A stretch of 28,075 nt of DNA from assembly GCA_036380925.1 (NCBI GenBank), contig DASVDW010000221.1:1-28075 (forward strand). Direction: 5' to 3'. The notes beneath the pieces were generated by a model. The model had not been told where the DNA came from. It ran no database searches and saw only the letters and a program-made list of their open reading frames with translations. Positions 1 through 9,361 of this stretch are shown here, in pieces (position 1 is the first letter of the stretch; every line of letters begins with the position of its first letter). A program made the position numbers and the translations under genes. Origin of the DNA: JAICLV01 sp036380925. Lineage in GTDB: Bacteria > Actinomycetota > Actinomycetes > Acidothermales > Acidothermaceae.

Positions 1-56
1 GCGCCCAGCAATCGCAGCGCCGCGCGGCGGCTCAAACTCGGCGGGTTGGCCGGCAA
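1..56 (-). CDS. N-terminus of a probable Tat-exported protein (partial)
   Basis: Only the first 18 codons lie in the window, reading leftwards off the edge. The start is a TTG at 56-54, chosen because a strong AAGGAG ribosome site (complement of 65-70) sits 8 nt upstream. The peptide begins MPANPPSLSRRAALRLLG, a twin-arginine n-region (SRRAALRLL) leading into hydrophobic residues, as in Tat signal peptides and Tat lipoproteins. It is divergent from rimP. In mycobacteria this spot also holds genes divergent from rimP (an exported protein and a DUF4439 protein), which suggests but does not prove the same family here. The product cannot be named from so little sequence. Confidence 0.55.
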   Translation of the reverse strand, partial: MPANPPSLSRRAALRLLG

Positions 57-126
57 CGGCGGGACTCCTTCACTCGTCGGCCGCCAGCTTACGAAAGCGG
101 TCCCGAGCCACTCCGCGAATTCCGAC

Positions 127-132
127 TACGCT
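127..132 (+). promoter_or_regulatory. Possible -10 element for the rimP-nusA operon
   Basis: TACGCT matches the actinobacterial TANNNT -10 pattern. It lies 35 nt before the rimP GTG, leaving a short leader that contains the GAGGAG ribosome site (155-160). No convincing -35 box is visible. The divergent 57-166 interval must hold promoters for both directions. Confidence 0.35.
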
Positions 133-166
133 TGGGCCCGCACAACAGCAAAGCGAGGAGGCGCCG

Positions 167-697
167 GTGTCGAACCAATCGACCGCCCGCCGTCTCGCCG
201 CGCTCATCGGGCCGGGCTTGGTCGCGGCCGGGCTCGACCTCGAGGACGTCGAGGTCGTCGCGGCCGGCAAACGCCGGCTGGTTCGGGTGCTCGTTGACAA
301 GGACGACGGCGTCAGCCTGGACGACGTCGCGTTGGTGAGCCGGCGGATCTCCGGCGTCCTGGACGAAAACCCCGAGGCCGACGCCGTTTTGGGCGCGGCC
401 GCGTACGTGCTCGAGGTCAGCTCGCCAGGCGTCGACCGTCCGCTGACGCTGCCCCGCCACTGGCGGCGGGCCGCCGGGCGGCTCGTTCGCGCAGTTCTCG
501 TCGAGGGCGGTGACGTCGTGGGCCGGGTTGTCGACTCGGACGACGAAGGTGTGCGGCTCGCGTCCGCAGAAGTCACCGAGCCGCCGCGGTCGTTGCGATT
601 TGAGGAGATCCGGTCGGCGCGCGTGCAAGTGGAGTTCAACCGCCCTGAATCCTCTAGTGTTTGCGCCAATGATGTGCAGCCAGAGGAGTCGCCGTGA
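167..697 (+). CDS. rimP: Ribosome maturation factor RimP
   Basis: RimP is a cytoplasmic factor that binds the 30S subunit and assists its late assembly. The 176-residue product has the family layout: an alpha/beta N-domain (about 10-95) containing a LVRVLVDKDDGVSLDDVA segment and the VSSPGVDRPL signature near residues 85-94, then an SH3-like C-domain with a GRVVDSDDEGVRL segment. The GTG at 167 was chosen because GAGGAG (155-160) lies 6 nt upstream. The last bases overlap nusA by 4 nt (GTGA, 694-697), which indicates translational coupling. It is the first gene of the plus-strand nusA-infB operon. The last ~20 residues are poorly conserved-looking, which is usual for this family. Confidence 0.95.
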   Translation: MSNQSTARRLAALIGPGLVAAGLDLEDVEVVAAGKRRLVRVLVDKDDGVSLDDVALVSRRISGVLDENPEADAVLGAAAYVLEVSSPGVDRPLTLPRHWRRAAGRLVRAVLVEGGDVVGRVVDSDDEGVRLASAEVTEPPRSLRFEEIRSARVQVEFNRPESSSVCANDVQPEESP

Positions 698-1767
698 ACA
701 TCGACATGGCCGCGCTGCGCAGCCTGGAGCACGAGAAGGACGTCTCGTTCGACCTGCTGGTTGAGGCGATCGAGTCCGCGATGCTCGTCGCCTACCAGCG
801 CACCGAGGGCGCGCACCCGCACGCGCGCGTCGTCCTCGACCGAAAGACCGGCGAGGTCACCGTGCTGGCCGCCGAGGTCGACGACGCGGGCAACGTCGTC
901 CGCGAGTTCGACGACACGCCGAGCGACTTCAACCGGATCGCCGCGACCACCGCGAAGCAGATCATCTTGCAGCGGTTACGCGACGCCGAGCACGAGCTGA
1001 CCTTCGGCGAGTACGCCGGCCGAGAGGGAGACGTGGTCGGGGGAGTCATCCAGCAACAGCACGACTCCCGCAATGTCTACGTCGATCTCGGCAAGGTCGA
1101 GGCGGTGCTGCCGCTCGCCGAGCAGGTGCCGGGCGAGCGTTACGAGCACGGGGCCCGGATTCGCTGCTACGTGGTCCAGGTGCACAAGGGCGTGCGCGGG
1201 CCGCAGATCACCCTGTCGCGCACGCACCCCGGGTTGGTGCGCAAGCTGTTCGCGCTCGAGGTGCCGGAGATCGCCGACGGCACGGTGGAGATCGCCGCGC
1301 TGGCCCGTGAGGCCGGACACCGCACCAAGATCGCGGTGCGTTCCACGGTGCCCGGGCTGAACGCCAAGGGCGCCTGCATCGGGCCGATGGGTCAGCGGGT
1401 GCGCGCGGTGATGGCCGAGCTGCACGGCGAGAAGATCGACATCGTCGACTGGTCCGACGACCCCGCGACGTTCGTGGCAAGCGCGCTGTCGCCAGCGCGG
1501 GTGAACGCGGTCGAGGTGGTCGACCTCGCGGCCCGCGCGGCGCGGGTCACCGTGCCCGACTACCAGTTGTCGCTGGCCATCGGCAGGGAAGGGCAAAACG
1601 CCCGGTTGGCGGCGCGGCTCACGGGGTGGCGCATCGACATCCGGTCCGACACCGCACCGGCCGGCGCGCCTCACCCGGCGGCTTCGGCGGTCCCTCACGC
1701 GGTTTCGGAGGGAACTCGTGACGAGCCCCGTGACACCGCGCCCACCGCGCCGGCGCGAACGCGCTGA
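694..1767 (+). CDS. nusA: Transcription termination/antitermination factor NusA
   Basis: NusA binds RNA polymerase and nascent RNA and modulates pausing, termination and antitermination. The 357-aa protein shows the N-terminal polymerase-binding domain (about 1-105), an S1 domain (about 110-175, with VYVDLGKVEAVLPLAEQ), KH1 (about 215-280, CIGPMGQRV) and KH2 (about 285-315, LAIGREGQNARLAARLTGW). The acidic C-terminal repeats of enterobacterial NusA are absent, as is normal in actinobacteria. Instead there is a Pro/Ala/Thr-rich tail of about 40 residues. The GTG start overlaps the rimP stop (GTGA) and has AGAGGAG just upstream. Confidence 0.97.
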   Translation: MNIDMAALRSLEHEKDVSFDLLVEAIESAMLVAYQRTEGAHPHARVVLDRKTGEVTVLAAEVDDAGNVVREFDDTPSDFNRIAATTAKQIILQRLRDAEHELTFGEYAGREGDVVGGVIQQQHDSRNVYVDLGKVEAVLPLAEQVPGERYEHGARIRCYVVQVHKGVRGPQITLSRTHPGLVRKLFALEVPEIADGTVEIAALAREAGHRTKIAVRSTVPGLNAKGACIGPMGQRVRAVMAELHGEKIDIVDWSDDPATFVASALSPARVNAVEVVDLAARAARVTVPDYQLSLAIGREGQNARLAARLTGWRIDIRSDTAPAGAPHPAASAVPHAVSEGTRDEPRDTAPTAPARTR

Positions 1768-1812
1768 CCACTGCGCCTGCCGCCCGGCCCGATCGCAAGG
1801 GGTAGACTCGCC

Positions 1813-2133
1813 TTGGCTGCTCGACCCGCGCCAACCGTCCGCCATGACCGCACTCCGGTGCGCACGTGCGTCGGTTGCAAGGAGCGGGCGGCCAAGTCCG
1901 ATCTGCTGCGTCTCGTGGTGGTGGCGGACGACGCGGCGGCTGGCGCGCCCAGCCAACGGGTCGTCCCCGATCCATCGGGCCGGCGTCCGGGTCGAGGTGC
2001 CTCGCTGCATCGCGATCTGCGCTGTCTCGATCTCGCCGAGCGGCGCCGGGCGTTCCCCAGGGCATTTCGCCTCGCGGGGCCGCTCGACGTCACGTTGGTG
2101 CGGGAGCACCTCGAGTCGGCCGGCAGGTCATGA
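1813..2133 (+). CDS. ylxR: YlxR/RnpM family RNA-binding protein (DUF448)
   Basis: This is a small basic protein of the YlxR family, almost always found between nusA and infB; a Gram-positive member has been described as a modulator of RNase P (RnpM). The diagnostic features are present: RTCVGCKERAAKSDLLRLV at residues 17-35, with the CxxC pair at C19/C22, and a GRGASLH turn followed by a basic ERRRAFPRAFRL helix. The start is taken as TTG 1813, with AAGGGG at 1797-1802 ten nt upstream. GTG 1858, immediately before RTCVGC, is an alternative that would trim 15 residues. The stop overlaps the ATG of a mini-ORF (ATGA, 2130-2133). Confidence 0.88.
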   Translation: MAARPAPTVRHDRTPVRTCVGCKERAAKSDLLRLVVVADDAAAGAPSQRVVPDPSGRRPGRGASLHRDLRCLDLAERRRAFPRAFRLAGPLDVTLVREHLESAGRS

Positions 2134-2165
2134 AGATCGCGCGCCACACGGCGCGCGCGTCGTGA
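2130..2165 (+). CDS. Putative 11-aa leader peptide MKIARHTARAS
   Basis: This short frame starts within the ylxR stop codon (ATGA at 2130-2133), so it could be translated by ribosomes finishing ylxR. It ends inside the GTG of the next small frame (GTGA, 2162-2165). The peptide is basic and has no recognisable domain. It is listed because it is the first link of a chain of overlapping small frames leading towards infB. Whether it is translated is inference. Confidence 0.35.
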   Translation: MKIARHTARAS

Positions 2166-2203
2166 AGTGGAAGCAGGTCGAGAAGTCGATGAGCCCTCGA
2201 TGA
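2162..2203 (+). CDS. Putative 13-aa leader peptide VKWKQVEKSMSPR
   Basis: This frame opens with GTG in the GTGA overlap with the previous mini-ORF and closes with TGA 2201-2203, which overlaps the next ATG (ATGA, 2200-2203). It also contains an internal in-frame ATG (2189) encoding the four-residue MSPR. Basic residues dominate. There is no Shine-Dalgarno of its own, so expression would depend on reinitiation. I have an unverified memory of similar ATGAG-repeat sequence ahead of infB in Streptomyces. Confidence 0.35.
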   Translation: MKWKQVEKSMSPR

Positions 2204-2231
2204 GCACCAAGCGATGAGTAAGCGCCGGTAA
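2186..2231 (+). promoter_or_regulatory. Tandem ATGAG mini-ORF repeats (MSPR, MSTKR, MSKRR)
   Basis: Three copies of CGATGAG (from 2187, 2198 and 2212) each start a tiny frame: MSPR (ATG 2189), MSTKR (2200-2217) and MSKRR (2214-2231). Each stop overlaps the next start as ATGA. The last stop (TAA 2229-2231) is 3 nt before the infB-proximal hairpin at 2235-2268. The arrangement is visible directly. A role in ribosome relay or attenuation upstream of infB is inference. Confidence 0.5.
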
Positions 2232-2234
2232 GAG

Positions 2235-2268
2235 CGGCCCGGATCGACCTGATCGAGCACCCGGGCCG
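2235..2268 (+). promoter_or_regulatory. Hairpin in the infB leader
   Basis: CGGCCCGG (2235-2242) pairs perfectly with CCGGGCCG (2261-2268). Inside the loop a further TCGA/TCGA stem (2244-2247 with 2253-2256) can form. No T-run follows, so it is more likely a regulatory or mRNA-processing structure than a classic intrinsic terminator. It lies 15 nt before the infB GTG; the ribosome site (gacgggag) is just downstream of the stem. Confidence 0.5.
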
Positions 2269-2283
2269 AAAGACGGGAGTCAC

Positions 2284-5100
<2,817 letters not shown>

Positions 5101-5112
5101 CCGCCGACCTCC

Positions 5113-5170
5113 ATGCCGGATGTCTCCTCGGGACTGCTTCGCTTTACGTCCCTTCGGAGACATCCGGCAT
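5113..5170. repeat. 58-nt perfect-arm inverted repeat between infB and ylxP
   Basis: ATGCCGGATGTCTCC (5113-5127) is an exact reverse complement of GGAGACATCCGGCAT (5156-5170). Inside, GGGAC (5130-5134) pairs with GTCCC (5148-5152), so the whole element folds into one long stem with a small internal loop and a 13-nt tip. No T-run follows. It could be an actinobacterial U-less terminator or attenuator, an RNA-processing site, or a REP-like palindromic repeat. No second copy was noticed in the window. Confidence 0.75.
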
Positions 5171-5246
5171 TCCGGTCGGCCCCTGATGTGCCGCCTCTGT
5201 GCGCGGCTCGTGCGGCTCGATCACTGAAAGGGCAGGCAAACGGCTG

Positions 5247-5543
5247 ATGTTCGTCGGCACGCTAAGCCTCGATCTGCTGCTCGGCAACGTGCATTCGTTG
5301 AAGGAGAAGCGCAGCGTGGTGCGTCCGATTGTGGCCGAGCTGCGGAAGAAGTTCGAGGTCAGCGTCGCGGAGGCCGGGCACCTCGATTTGCACCGCCGGG
5401 CGTTGATTGGCGTCGCGGTCGTCGCCGCCGATCGGGCCCATTGCGGTGATGTGTTGCAAGCATGCGAGCGGCTGGTCGCCGCTCGCCCCGAGATCGAACT
5501 GTTGTCCGCCCGACAGCGGTTCCTAGGCGAAGAGGACGAGTGA
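5247..5543 (+). CDS. ylxP: YlxP family protein (DUF503)
   Basis: A 98-residue protein of the YlxP/DUF503 family, usually encoded between infB and rbfA. It shows the typical pattern MFVGTLSLDLLLGNVHSLKEKRSVV at the N-terminus (LxxxxSLKxKR) and IGVAVVAADRAHCGDVLQAC further on. It is predicted to be a small alpha/beta cytoplasmic protein; no precise biochemical role is firmly established, and links to ribosome maturation rest mainly on gene neighbourhood. ATG 5247 was chosen because the family motif starts there; GTG 5199 would add unlikely residues. The stop and the rbfA start share bases (TGATG, 5541-5545). Confidence 0.88.
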   Translation: MFVGTLSLDLLLGNVHSLKEKRSVVRPIVAELRKKFEVSVAEAGHLDLHRRALIGVAVVAADRAHCGDVLQACERLVAARPEIELLSARQRFLGEEDE

Positions 5544-5968
5544 TGACCGACCACGCGAGGGCGCGCAAGCTGGCCGACCGCATCAAGGTCGTGGTGGCCG
5601 AAACCCTTGAGCGGCAGGTCAAAGACCCGCGGCTCGGCTTCGTGACCATCACCGAGGCGCGGGTCACCGCCGACCTGCGCGAGGCCACCGTGTTCTACAC
5701 CGTCCTCGGCGACGATGCCGCCCGATCCGACACGAAGGCCGCCCTCGAAAGCGCGAAGGGTGTGCTGCGAGCGGAGGTGGGCAAGCAGACACAGGTGCGG
5801 TTCACGCCGTCGTTGACCTTCATCCTGGACGGCGTGCAAGACAACGCTCGCCGGATCGACGAGTTGATCGCCAAGGCGCAAGAGGCCGACGCGCGGGTGC
5901 ACGAGGTCGCGGCGGGAGCGGCGCCGGCTGGCGACCCCGACCCGTACCGACGAAACGACTCCGAATAG
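5543..5968 (+). CDS. rbfA: 30S ribosome-binding factor RbfA
   Basis: RbfA binds immature 30S subunits near the 16S 5' helix and is needed for efficient 16S processing and cold adaptation. The 141-aa protein carries the family KH-like fold: MTDHARARKLADRIKVVVAETL, then KDPRLGFVTITEARVTADLREATVFYTVLG, then RFTPSLTFILDGVQDNARRIDELI. An Ala/Pro/Asp tail follows. The ATG at 5543 overlaps the ylxP stop. In many actinobacteria a DHH-family nrnA gene and sometimes a MATE transporter sit between rbfA and truB. Here the stop is followed after only 6 nt by truB. Confidence 0.95.
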   Translation: MTDHARARKLADRIKVVVAETLERQVKDPRLGFVTITEARVTADLREATVFYTVLGDDAARSDTKAALESAKGVLRAEVGKQTQVRFTPSLTFILDGVQDNARRIDELIAKAQEADARVHEVAAGAAPAGDPDPYRRNDSE

Positions 5969-5974
5969 CCGACG

Positions 5975-6868
5975 GTGCCAAAGAACGCCGGGCCGCCTCC
6001 GCGCGGCGGGCTTGTCGTCGTCGACAAGCCCGCCGGTATGACGTCGCATGACGTGGTGGCGCGGGTCCGCCGCTTGGCGGGCACCCGCCGGGTCGGTCAT
6101 GCGGGCACTCTCGATCCGATGGCCACCGGCGTGCTGGTCGTCGGTGTCGGCCGTGCCACCAGGCTGCTCGGCCATCTCGCCTTGCACGACAAGGACTATC
6201 TGGCCACGGCCCGGCTAGGCGAGTCGACGGACACCGACGACGCCGACGGCGTCGTGCTGGAATCGCGACCGGCTTCCCACCTCGATCCGGAGCTGATCGC
6301 ATCGGCGGCGGGCGGCTTTGTCGGCGACGTCGAGCAGCGGCCGCCCGGCGTCAGCGCCATCAAGGTCGCTGGCAAGCGGGCCTACGCGCGGGTGCGGGCA
6401 GGTGAGGACGTCGTGCTGGCGTCCCGCCGGGTTCGCGTCGAGCGATTCCAGGTCCTCGGCGTGCGTCCCCACGATGACGCCCTCGACGTCGACTTCGAGG
6501 TGCGCTGCTCGTCAGGCACCTACGTTCGCGCGCTCGCGCGCGACCTCGGCGCGCAACTCGGTGTCGGCGGCCACCTCACCGCCCTGCGCCGCACCCGGGT
6601 TGGAGGCTTCGACCTCACCCGTGCTCGCACGTTGGCCAGCCTGGAGGAGGAGTTCGCGCTCATCTCGCTGGACGACGCCGCAGCCGCCGCCTTCACCCGG
6701 CGCGACCTTGACGCCGCGGACGCCGCCAGGCTCGCGCACGGCGGGCGGCTTTCGCCGTCCGGTGTCGCGGGAGAGCCGGTCGCGGCGTTCAGTCCCGATG
6801 GCACGTTCGTCGCGCTGCTTGAGGACCGCGATGGATCCGCTTATCCGGTCGCGGTTTTCGTCGGCTGA
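5975..6868 (+). CDS. truB: tRNA pseudouridine(55) synthase TruB
   Basis: TruB isomerises U55 in the T-loop of tRNAs to pseudouridine and also acts as a tRNA-folding chaperone. The 297-aa protein has the family start GGLVVVDKPAGMTSHDVV and the catalytic GHAGTLDPMATG box (residues 41-52), with D47 as the expected nucleophile. Later family blocks are YLATARLGESTDTDDADG and the SSGTYVRALARDLG region. A PUA-like C-terminal segment includes the AHGGRL turn. The start is GTG 5975, 6 nt after the rbfA stop, with only a weak ribosome site, so coupled translation is likely. Confidence 0.95.
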   Translation: MPKNAGPPPRGGLVVVDKPAGMTSHDVVARVRRLAGTRRVGHAGTLDPMATGVLVVGVGRATRLLGHLALHDKDYLATARLGESTDTDDADGVVLESRPASHLDPELIASAAGGFVGDVEQRPPGVSAIKVAGKRAYARVRAGEDVVLASRRVRVERFQVLGVRPHDDALDVDFEVRCSSGTYVRALARDLGAQLGVGGHLTALRRTRVGGFDLTRARTLASLEEEFALISLDDAAAAAFTRRDLDAADAARLAHGGRLSPSGVAGEPVAAFSPDGTFVALLEDRDGSAYPVAVFVG

Positions 6869-7161
6869 GCGATCGGGTCGACCGGCTGCTCAACGACATT
6901 CCGCACGCGGTGCTGCCCGCCAGCGCATATCCCGGCCAGTCGCGCGCGGTGGCGGCGACGCCTGGGCAAGCAGATCCGCGGTGGTCAAAACGATGAACGC
7001 AGCGGTGTGGGCGAAACAGGCCCCTGCGCCGACGTTGTCGTTGGACCTCACCGTCCCGCGTGGCAGTGAAACGCCGTGAGAGGCTGTGATCCGCGAAAGT
7101 GGCGGCACGGACACCTCGAACACAACCCCCGACCAAATCGCAGAGGAAGGAGCGGCGGCCC
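6869..7161. other. truB-ribF gap with two chained small frames
   Basis: No family is recognised in this interval. On the plus strand a 43-codon frame with strong G/C third positions (reading LSDRVDRLLNDIPHAVLPAS and onward) opens at a CTG overlapping the truB stop (CTGA, 6865-6868). It ends in an ATGA overlap (6993-6996) with a 28-codon frame beginning MNAAVWAKQAPAPTLSLDL that stops at 7079. There is no good ribosome site for either. They may be unusual small genes, a decayed gene, or chance. The stretch ends with the GAGGAAGGAG ribosome site of ribF. Confidence 0.3.
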
Positions 7162-8160
7162 GTGCAGGTGTGGCACCACCACTCGGGCGAGGGTCCCGAT
7201 GGTCCGTCCGATCTCGGCCCGGCAGATCTCGGGCCGTCCGCCCGCGGTGCGGTCGTCGACCGCTGCGTCGCCACGATCGGCGTTTTCGATGGGGTTCACC
7301 GCGGCCACCAGCGGATCGTCTCGCGCACGCTCGCCCGCGCCGCGGAACTGCGGTTGCCCGCTGTGGCGGTCACCTTCGAACCGCTCCCGGAGGTGGTGCT
7401 GCGGCCGGACTCCGCGCCCGCCTTGCTCACCACTTTCGACCGCCGCCTGGAGTTGCTCGCCGGCCTGGGGGTCGACGGCGTTTACGTCGTCCACTTCGAC
7501 GCCCAGTTCGCGCAACTCACGCCGGAGGAGTTCACGTCCGCCGTCCTGGTTGGCGCGTTGCGCGCCGTCGAGGTGTTGGTCGGGGAGAACTTCCGCTTCG
7601 GACGGCGTGCCTCCGGCGACGTGGCGACGCTCGCGCGGCTGGGCTCGGTCGAGGGCTTCATGGTCGACGCGGTCTCGCTCGCGCACCCGGACGGCGACGA
7701 GGCGCCGGCCTTCTCGTCCACCTGGATCCGCGAGCGGATCGCGGCCGGCGACGTCGAGGCGGCGGCGAGCGCGCTGGGCCGCTCGCACCGGGTGGAGGGG
7801 GTCGTCGTCCACGGCGATCACCGCGGACGCGAGCTTGGCTACCCAACCGCGAACCTCGACGTGCCCGCCGGCCTCGCGGTACCGGCGGATGGCGTCTACG
7901 CGGGCTGGCTCGACGGCATGCCGGCGGCGGCGTCGATCGGCTCCAACCCGACGTTCCACGGAACCACCCGACGGGTCGAGGCCTACGTGCTCGACCGCGA
8001 CGACCTGGATTTGTACGGCGAGCACATGAGCCTCGACCTGGTCACGCGGCTGCGCGGGATGGTCGCGTTCGACGGTGTCGGCCCGCTGCTCGAGCAGATG
8101 GCGATCGACGTCGCGCAGACCCGCGCCGTGCTGGCGGGGCCATCCGGCGAGGCTCGCTAG
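7162..8160 (+). CDS. ribF: Bifunctional riboflavin kinase / FAD synthetase
   Basis: RibF phosphorylates riboflavin to FMN and adenylylates FMN to FAD. The 332-aa product has the nucleotidyltransferase HxGH box in IGVFDGVHRGHQ (H46 and H49), a conserved FTSAVLVGALRAVEVLVGENFRFG segment, and a C-terminal kinase domain with the GYPTANL motif (about 226-232) and SIGSNPTFHG. The start is GTG 7162, giving MQVWHHHSGE, because AAGGAG (7147-7152) lies 9 nt upstream and the family normally begins with a similar V-Q-x-W. An upstream in-frame GTG at 7099 would add a basic 21-residue stretch and is less likely. Confidence 0.94.
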   Translation: MQVWHHHSGEGPDGPSDLGPADLGPSARGAVVDRCVATIGVFDGVHRGHQRIVSRTLARAAELRLPAVAVTFEPLPEVVLRPDSAPALLTTFDRRLELLAGLGVDGVYVVHFDAQFAQLTPEEFTSAVLVGALRAVEVLVGENFRFGRRASGDVATLARLGSVEGFMVDAVSLAHPDGDEAPAFSSTWIRERIAAGDVEAAASALGRSHRVEGVVVHGDHRGRELGYPTANLDVPAGLAVPADGVYAGWLDGMPAAASIGSNPTFHGTTRRVEAYVLDRDDLDLYGEHMSLDLVTRLRGMVAFDGVGPLLEQMAIDVAQTRAVLAGPSGEAR

Positions 8161-8206
8161 CCCGACCAGCCCTCACCGACGCTCGAATGGCGCCGATGAA
8201 CATGTC

Positions 8207-9283
8207 GTGGAGGTCGGCCCCGAAGTCACGGCCGTTAGCGCCGCGGCCCATGACACGAACGAGTTTTCGGTGCCCGCAGCCGCGCGGACGGGCGGGTGGC
8301 TGTTCATCGCGGGCGCTGGCATCGCCGCCACGCTCGCGATAATCGAGCCGGCGTACTCGAATGGGCACCCGGCGCGCGTTCTGCTGATGGCGGCGGGCAG
8401 CGCTTTGATCGGCCTGTGTTGCCTGGTGTTCCGGCATCGTGTGCCGGCCGGGTTCATTTACGCCCTGCCGTCGATCGGGGCCGGCGTCTACTGCTCGGGG
8501 ATGGCGCTCGACCGCGCGGCGACCATCGGCGGCGAGTTGATCTTGGTGTGGCCGGTGATCCTCAGCGCCTATCTGATGCCCACCTGGGTGGCTTGGATGA
8601 CGGTCGGGGTCACCGTCGCGGTCTACAGCCCGATCGCGATCTCGATCTTGCACGGCCCCGGGGTCACGCCTTGCCTCGCGCTCGCCGCGACGCTGGTCAT
8701 CACGCTGCTGGTGCTGAGGTCGTTGCGCGAGCGCAACGCTCGGCTCATCGGCGCGCTCCAGGCGCAAGCCAGGACCGACGGACTCACCGGGCTGCCGAAT
8801 CGACGGGTGCTGACCGAGGTGCTCACCACGGAGTCGGCGCGCGCCGCCCGCGACGGCACCGCGCTGGCGTTGCTCATGCTCGACATCGACTGGTTCAAGC
8901 AGCTCAACGACGCGCACGGCCACGCCGCCGGGGACCGCGCGCTGCAGGCCCTCGGTCGCTTGCTCACGGCGAACCTGCGGCCCGGCGACACCGTCGCGCG
9001 CATCGGCGGTGAGGAGTTCGCCGTCGTCCTGCCCGGCTGCCCGGCGGCCGAGGCGTCGCGGCGCGCCGACGAGTTGTGTCGCGCGGTCACCGAGGATTCG
9101 CAGGACTGGCCGCACGCCATCACGATCAGCATCGGGGTCACGGCACTGCTCCAGGGCATGTCTCCCGAGGAGACCACACCCGCGGACGGCGTCGCTCGGC
9201 TGATGGCCGCGGCGGACGACGCGTTGTACCACGCCAAGCGGTCCGGTCGGAACACCGCTCGGCTGAGCCGCGGGGCGGCCTGA
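8207..9283 (+). CDS. Membrane-anchored diguanylate cyclase (GGDEF)
   Basis: The product is predicted to make cyclic di-GMP from two GTP. An N-terminal region (about 28-178) has around five or six hydrophobic membrane segments and ends in a LRERNARLIGALQAQA helix that links to a GGDEF domain (about 185-350). The domain has DGLTGLPNRR, LLMLDIDWFKQLND and the active site GGEEF (267-271). An RPGD I-site (258-261) stands exactly five residues before GGEEF, as in product-inhibited cyclases. The start is uncertain: GTG 8207 is used and GTG 8270 is possible; neither has a strong ribosome site. It lies 46 nt after ribF, and no EAL domain or phosphodiesterase is nearby. Confidence 0.88.
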   Translation: MEVGPEVTAVSAAAHDTNEFSVPAAARTGGWLFIAGAGIAATLAIIEPAYSNGHPARVLLMAAGSALIGLCCLVFRHRVPAGFIYALPSIGAGVYCSGMALDRAATIGGELILVWPVILSAYLMPTWVAWMTVGVTVAVYSPIAISILHGPGVTPCLALAATLVITLLVLRSLRERNARLIGALQAQARTDGLTGLPNRRVLTEVLTTESARAARDGTALALLMLDIDWFKQLNDAHGHAAGDRALQALGRLLTANLRPGDTVARIGGEEFAVVLPGCPAAEASRRADELCRAVTEDSQDWPHAITISIGVTALLQGMSPEETTPADGVARLMAAADDALYHAKRSGRNTARLSRGAA

Positions 9284-9303
9284 GGCCCGCGCCCGGCGGG
9301 CCT
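9283..9303 (+). terminator. Hairpin terminator after the GGDEF gene
   Basis: AGGCCCGC (9283-9290) pairs perfectly with GCGGGCCT (9296-9303) across a 5-nt loop. It begins on the last base of the GGDEF stop codon. There is no T-run, as is common for actinobacterial terminators. Confidence 0.55.
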
Positions 9304-9322
9304 GCGGGTGGCTGGCGGGTGG

Positions 9323-9328
9323 TACCGT
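9323..9328 (+). promoter_or_regulatory. Possible -10 element for rpsO
   Basis: TACCGT fits the TANNNT pattern and lies about 97 nt before the rpsO start. The predicted transcription start would be near 9335, just before a hairpin with a T-run. No -35 consensus is evident. Confidence 0.4.
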
Positions 9329-9335
9329 TCTCGGT

Positions 9336-9361
9336 GGCGGCGCACAGCCCCGCCGGTTTTT
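9336..9361 (+). promoter_or_regulatory. Possible attenuator in the rpsO leader
   Basis: GGCGG (9336-9340) can pair with CCGCC (9350-9354) around a 9-nt loop, followed by GG and five T (9357-9361) and another T-rich stretch to about 9371. This resembles an intrinsic terminator placed in the leader of rpsO, whose product is a known autoregulator in other bacteria. The stem is short, so the call is tentative. Confidence 0.35.
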
